DNA from: Rhynochetos jubatus
Taxonomy: Eukaryota; Chordata; Aves; Eurypygiformes; Rhynochetidae
Direction of reading: 5' to 3'
DNA length: 64,000 nucleotides
Assembly (NCBI GenBank): GCA_027574665.1
Contig: CM050655.1
Location: forward strand, 10,163,170 to 10,227,169
This document shows, piece after piece, positions 59,781 to 64,000 of the stretch. The position numbers and the translations under genes are program-made. Positions within the stretch are counted from its first letter, which is position 1; the number at the start of each line of letters is the position of its first letter. The notes beneath the pieces were generated by a model. It had not been told where the DNA came from. It made no database searches and saw only the letters and a list, made by a program, of their open reading frames with translations.

Positions 59781-62700
59781 GAATGAGTAGAAATCAAAAG
59801 ATCTGCCTTCAAGAAAGGAGGAGACACATTCACAAAGGTTACCCTCCACCTCTCATGCAGCTCCTGACTCCAGGAGGATTGAAACCATGAAACACCAGGT
59901 GCTGAGAAAGCACCTCTTCGCATGCCCACTGCCTTTGCTGTTAAGCATCGATTACTGGCTGCATTCACGCAGAAGCCTGGACGGGACACTGCTGTGCCCT
60001 GGAACAGCAGATGTTGAATTTTTAATCAAGGTGTCTACCCCCCTTGGCAAGGATACCTGTGCGCTGGGCTAGGCTGGAGAGGGGGAAGAGCCTAGTGTGC
60101 TCCAGCAAGCACGGTCTGGGCAGTCAGAGGGAGCAACTTCAGCTGAGGAAGTTACGGGGTGAAAGAACGGACAGTAATTTCACGCGTGTATTTTCCTTCA
60201 GACTAGGGTAAAGTGGATGTCTGTAAGGAAACTTGTCCTTCTGCTGCTTGAAATAAACTCATTGAGAGGGTGAAGAGAGGACGTCTCATTCCAAGCCTCT
60301 GAATCAGATTCCCTCTGTGACTACTCACATGTGCAAGGGAAATAAAGCGAGCACACCTAACACCAGCTTACCACTCAGCGCTGAGCCTGGGGAGTTCGCA
60401 GTACCGATCAACAGATGGCATCCCTGATTTGCATATCGTCAAGATTCATGGCCACAATTTTCAATGATTAAACTATCAGATAGATGTAACAAGCTGTTTA
60501 ATTAGGAAAGAGGAAGGGGAGAAGAAATGATCATGCTTGGCCTCTGTGTTCTTGACAGCCTGACACGCTTGCATGATAGTTATTTAACAAGATCATTACT
60601 TCTAGGATATGGCTGCTGTTGGCTGAAAGCTTGGGGCCAGATCCAAAACACCCCATGAACCCAGAGCACCGCAGAGACAGAAGACAGACACCGCAGTCTG
60701 CAGGCATAGTCATGCCGCTGCCTGACTCCGACTGTGCAGCAGCCCAGGACGCTCAGCAGCCACACTCTGCAGCTTTCATGCTTCCCTGTGCTTTCAAATT
60801 CTGCATCAGTTCAGGACAATTCTGACGTGTCATTCCTGCCCTAGCTAAATCCAGGTCCAGAAAGCAGTTGTTTGCCTGCCTAAGTTTGTCAGGCACCCAG
60901 GCTGCCCACCCAGTGCCGTGGCCATGCTTGGCCGTGTATCAATGTTTGGTCACACCATTCCTTCCCTCTAGCATCTTTTCTTAGCTAGAGGCATTCGCAT
61001 GCTCAGACGCCCATTGCACAGTCCCCCCATTCCTTCAGAATTCCTGTGTCCAGGCTGACAAAACCTATTGAATCAGTCTTTCCTTCGAGAGTGGTATGCT
61101 CCGGATGAGCCCATTCTCCCTGCTCCCTTCGAGGCCGTGCCTGGGCAGCGGGGTACTGCAGTGCCCCAGCTGAGGTGTCGCCGGTCCTTAGTGAGTAGAG
61201 TTGCTCACTATGTCTTGCAAGTGATACTGCTGTTTGTAATTCCCAGCCTAACACCTGCTGCTCTTGCAACCGCACGTTTCAGGTTGTGACACACCATGAG
61301 CACCCGATCCCTTCCCGCTGGACTGTTCTCTGTCTAGTCACTTGGTCTCAGTACTTTTGTTCATCTTGTTAAACACAGGCACAAGCTGGTTGAGAGACAA
61401 CGGCCCTACATCTCCCAGTCCACAGCTCTCCAGTGCCCTGGTATTCTGCACGGTCAAAAAAATGCACTGATGGTCAGGGATTTCATCCAGCCTGAAGTTA
61501 AGTGGGAAAAGTTAGAGAGACAGGTCTTGTAAATTTTCTCTGCTTCTCTTCTTCTAGGCTGAAAGTTGTGTTTTGTCAATGGTTTTAGCCATGTTAGCCA
61601 TCTGCTCACACTTGTTCATTTTATCAAGGACAAAAGGACTGAAATTCTTACTTGTCTGAGTTGGTTTGAGTTTGATTAACAAGTAGCTGAAACAAGCCTT
61701 AAAACAGACAAGCTTTAGCATAAAGGACTCACCACACTTTGGGATGAAAGTCTGCATCTGAAGTGTTATTTCTAATTCTATTCTTATTCAAATTGCAGGC
61801 TTCACTTTGAGGTTTTTTCCTCCTGGTTTTAAAACACAAGCTTAAAGCAAAAGCAGAAAGGTGGTAAGAAAAGTTCAGAAAGAAATGAAAAGACTCTTAA
61901 ATATGTCAGTCGTGGGGATACGTGAAGATGAGAAATATTAATTTGAAGAATGAAGAGAATTTTTAATTACATGTTTTTAGAAGCTCATTGATAAGGTTCT
62001 CTGATATTGAAAAAGAACATTAAAAAAGGGATCACTGCATTATATGTACCTACAGGAAATTACACATATATAATGCACATGCAATACATGTGTATACAGA
62101 TAATAAACATAAAATATATAAATGTTACATAATCACTGATTCTAAAAAGAGATTAGAAACCTATTACTGTTACATTATTCCAAATATCATAGAAGTTATC
62201 TTTTTCAATATATGACATGCAATGCTATAAGCTTTTCCAAACCAAGTAAGAAATCCTAGAATACTGCATCTCACCAAACTATGTCCAGCTTACCAAGGAA
62301 AGCCTACAGGTGTACAGCCCTAACTTTGAATCTTAACCTAGTTTTGTGCAGATGTCTTTATGTCTGCTCATGGTACCACTTCATCACCTTAAAGAAGCTC
62401 CCTTGGAAAGTCAGATTAGTTACCCCAAAGTCTCTCAATGAATGCAGAAGGGAAGGACCATCTTGATAGAAATGGCTATTAACTGGTATTCAAGAGATTT
62501 CACTTTAGTACCTCTAACTAATAAACATTTTATTTTAGAAAGATTTCCTTCTATTCCATTTGTGCCTTAATTTCCTGACTGTAAAACGCATATTAACTAT
62601 GCACAAACCAAATAGATGCACAGTAAGTTCTTTAACCTGTCATCTTAACTCACCTGACACGGTAACAAAGCTTAGATAACTGGCATGACACTACAGTCTA

Positions 62701-64000
62701 CATCTGTGCTTCTGCCTTTTCCTAACATGCACCCTGGTTTATAAAACAAGCAAGTTTAGCTCTGGAAGTTTCATGCCATTTATTAACCATATGGGTAAGA
62801 GATGGAATTGTCTTTTACTGTAATGCAAACAAAGCATACAAAAATAATATGTGCAAAGAGACTACATGCATGAGAAGTTTAAACTTGCACAACTCTTACA
62901 GATGAGAGAAAATTGCACTGACGTTTTGGAAGGCCAAGTCTCACATAGTTCAACACCCTAAGCAAGAACTGCTCACTTTCATCAGAAAAACATTTGAATC
63001 CAGCATATCAACCACTTCTGGATATTCAGCTTTATGTGCATTGTCACTATTACCAGTCCACATGTGCAGCTGCTGAAAGAAGTAGTAGAGGCCACTAGAC
63101 CAGATTTTCCCCTCCCAATAATCTGATGGCGTCTTTGTCAGGAGAACTAAATGTTTATTGCAAAAGAGGATATAAACTGCCTGCCCTCCCTGACATTTAT
63201 TGAACCAATACTCAACATTAAATTTCCTCTCTGGCATCCTAGAGTGAGATAAATAGGGATTTAAATGGCAGCAGAGCAGTAGAGGAACACTGGATTTTTA
63301 TTTATGTATTCATTCTCCTAGAGCTAAGAATAAAGACGTACCAGAAAACAACATGCACAATAAAAAGTTAACATTGACATCAAACTATAGGACTTCAAAA
63401 AGAAAAGGGGTAAATCAGTTTCTCTCTTAAAAGCTGAACCTCACTTGATAATCCCTAATAAAAGTTGCCTAGTACAAAGCTGTTAAATAATAGAATTTTA
63501 TTCAACAGATGAACTTGAGCAATAAAAAGATGGTGTTGGTAGTGGCATCTTCAGAGAAATATGAAGAAACATTCGAAAGACATATCTATCTTAATGTCTC
63601 ACAAGAATAACCCAAACTCTGTTATCAGGGTCTTTTGTTTCCCCTTGAATTATCAAGCCCATTTTTCTCAACTCCTGTCTCTGCATCAGTAATGCCAAAG
63701 CCTTCATCCTCACAAACGTCTCTGTTGGCAAAAAAAAAACGTCTGAAGAGAACTGATGACCTTCTCCTATTGAAATCCATTCACAGAAACCAGGTGCCCT
63801 CAAGAGTTTGTTTCCTATAGAGAAAAACACCCTAGATCCCTGTATCTCCTTATGCCCCTTGACCAGATTGCCCTTTTTTCTGCCATGCAATAATCAGATT
63901 TTGATCCACTGGAGGCATGTTAAACATAGTTATCTCCAAAAAATTTAAAATGTTATAAAATACTAATTAAAATGGTTTTAATTTAAAAAGTAAGAAGAAT

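Larger units (their letters stand above)
48645..64000. other. Non-coding stretch, upstream intron or flank of the minus-strand gene
   Basis: AT-rich sequence with an old CR1 piece at 59545-59780, a hairpin at 59052-59127 and a 20-base A run at 58284-58303. GC-richer sequence lies at 59880-60130 and 60600-61450, with open frames on both strands that I cannot support. Adjacent minus-strand open frames at 50738-51190 have protein-like composition but no donor and a stop between them. Splice-bounded segments of 15 and 20 bases lie at 53667-53681 and 56454-56473. No promoter or first exon was identified with confidence. Confidence 0.45.

Noticed and set aside
60372-60434. Possible first coding exon (ATG at 60419-60421, minus strand, donor GTAAGC) next to an octamer motif ATTTGCAT at 60427-60434
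   Set aside because: Two frames are open, the segment is short, and no promoter features beyond the octamer were seen.

Overview
This window looks like vertebrate, most likely bird, nuclear DNA. It is AT-rich and almost entirely non-coding, with no bacterial operon structure. It carries CR1 LINE pieces with the avian 3' end (the repeated ATTCTATGATTCT-type tail and its reverse complement), solo LTRs of avian endogenous retrovirus type, and many short A/T runs. The long open frames in it are mostly chance, LTR or repeat frames. No rRNA, tRNA, CRISPR array or complete gene was found.

The main biological content appears to be the inside of one large gene read on the minus strand, running from high to low coordinates. 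Three exons (20411-20482, 18242-18295, 5137-5310) each have good splice sites, only one open frame, and the same phase (0 in, 0 out), so they join into one continuous reading frame. A fourth exon at 27686-27735 fits the same frame. Two very short exons at 48127-48150 and 48627-48644 also fit but are less certain. A piece of a further exon may sit at 1-40. I do not recognise the protein. The encoded segments are helix-like and charged, compatible with a helical-repeat protein, but I name no family.

The introns hold the following. From the left end to about 5.1 kb there is one CR1 tail (1681-1776). The 13 kb intron between 5.3 and 18.2 kb holds a minus-strand solo LTR (10117-10609, duplication CATGT), a recent-type CR1 tail (11734-11992), an old, diverged CR1 (13110-13650) and a 22-base G run (7949-7970). 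The 20-48 kb part holds two plus-strand LTRs (31297-32101 with duplication TCAGT, and 33483-34071), a purine-rich kilobase near 29.2-30.2 kb, and a perfect 33-base palindrome (37362-37394). The 48-64 kb part holds an old CR1 piece (59545-59780) and a strong 76-base hairpin (59052-59127).

No undescribed mobile or defence system is visible. The items most worth checking are the unidentified gene with its possible microexons, the 76-base hairpin, and several near-perfect splice-bounded segments that do not fit the gene's frame.
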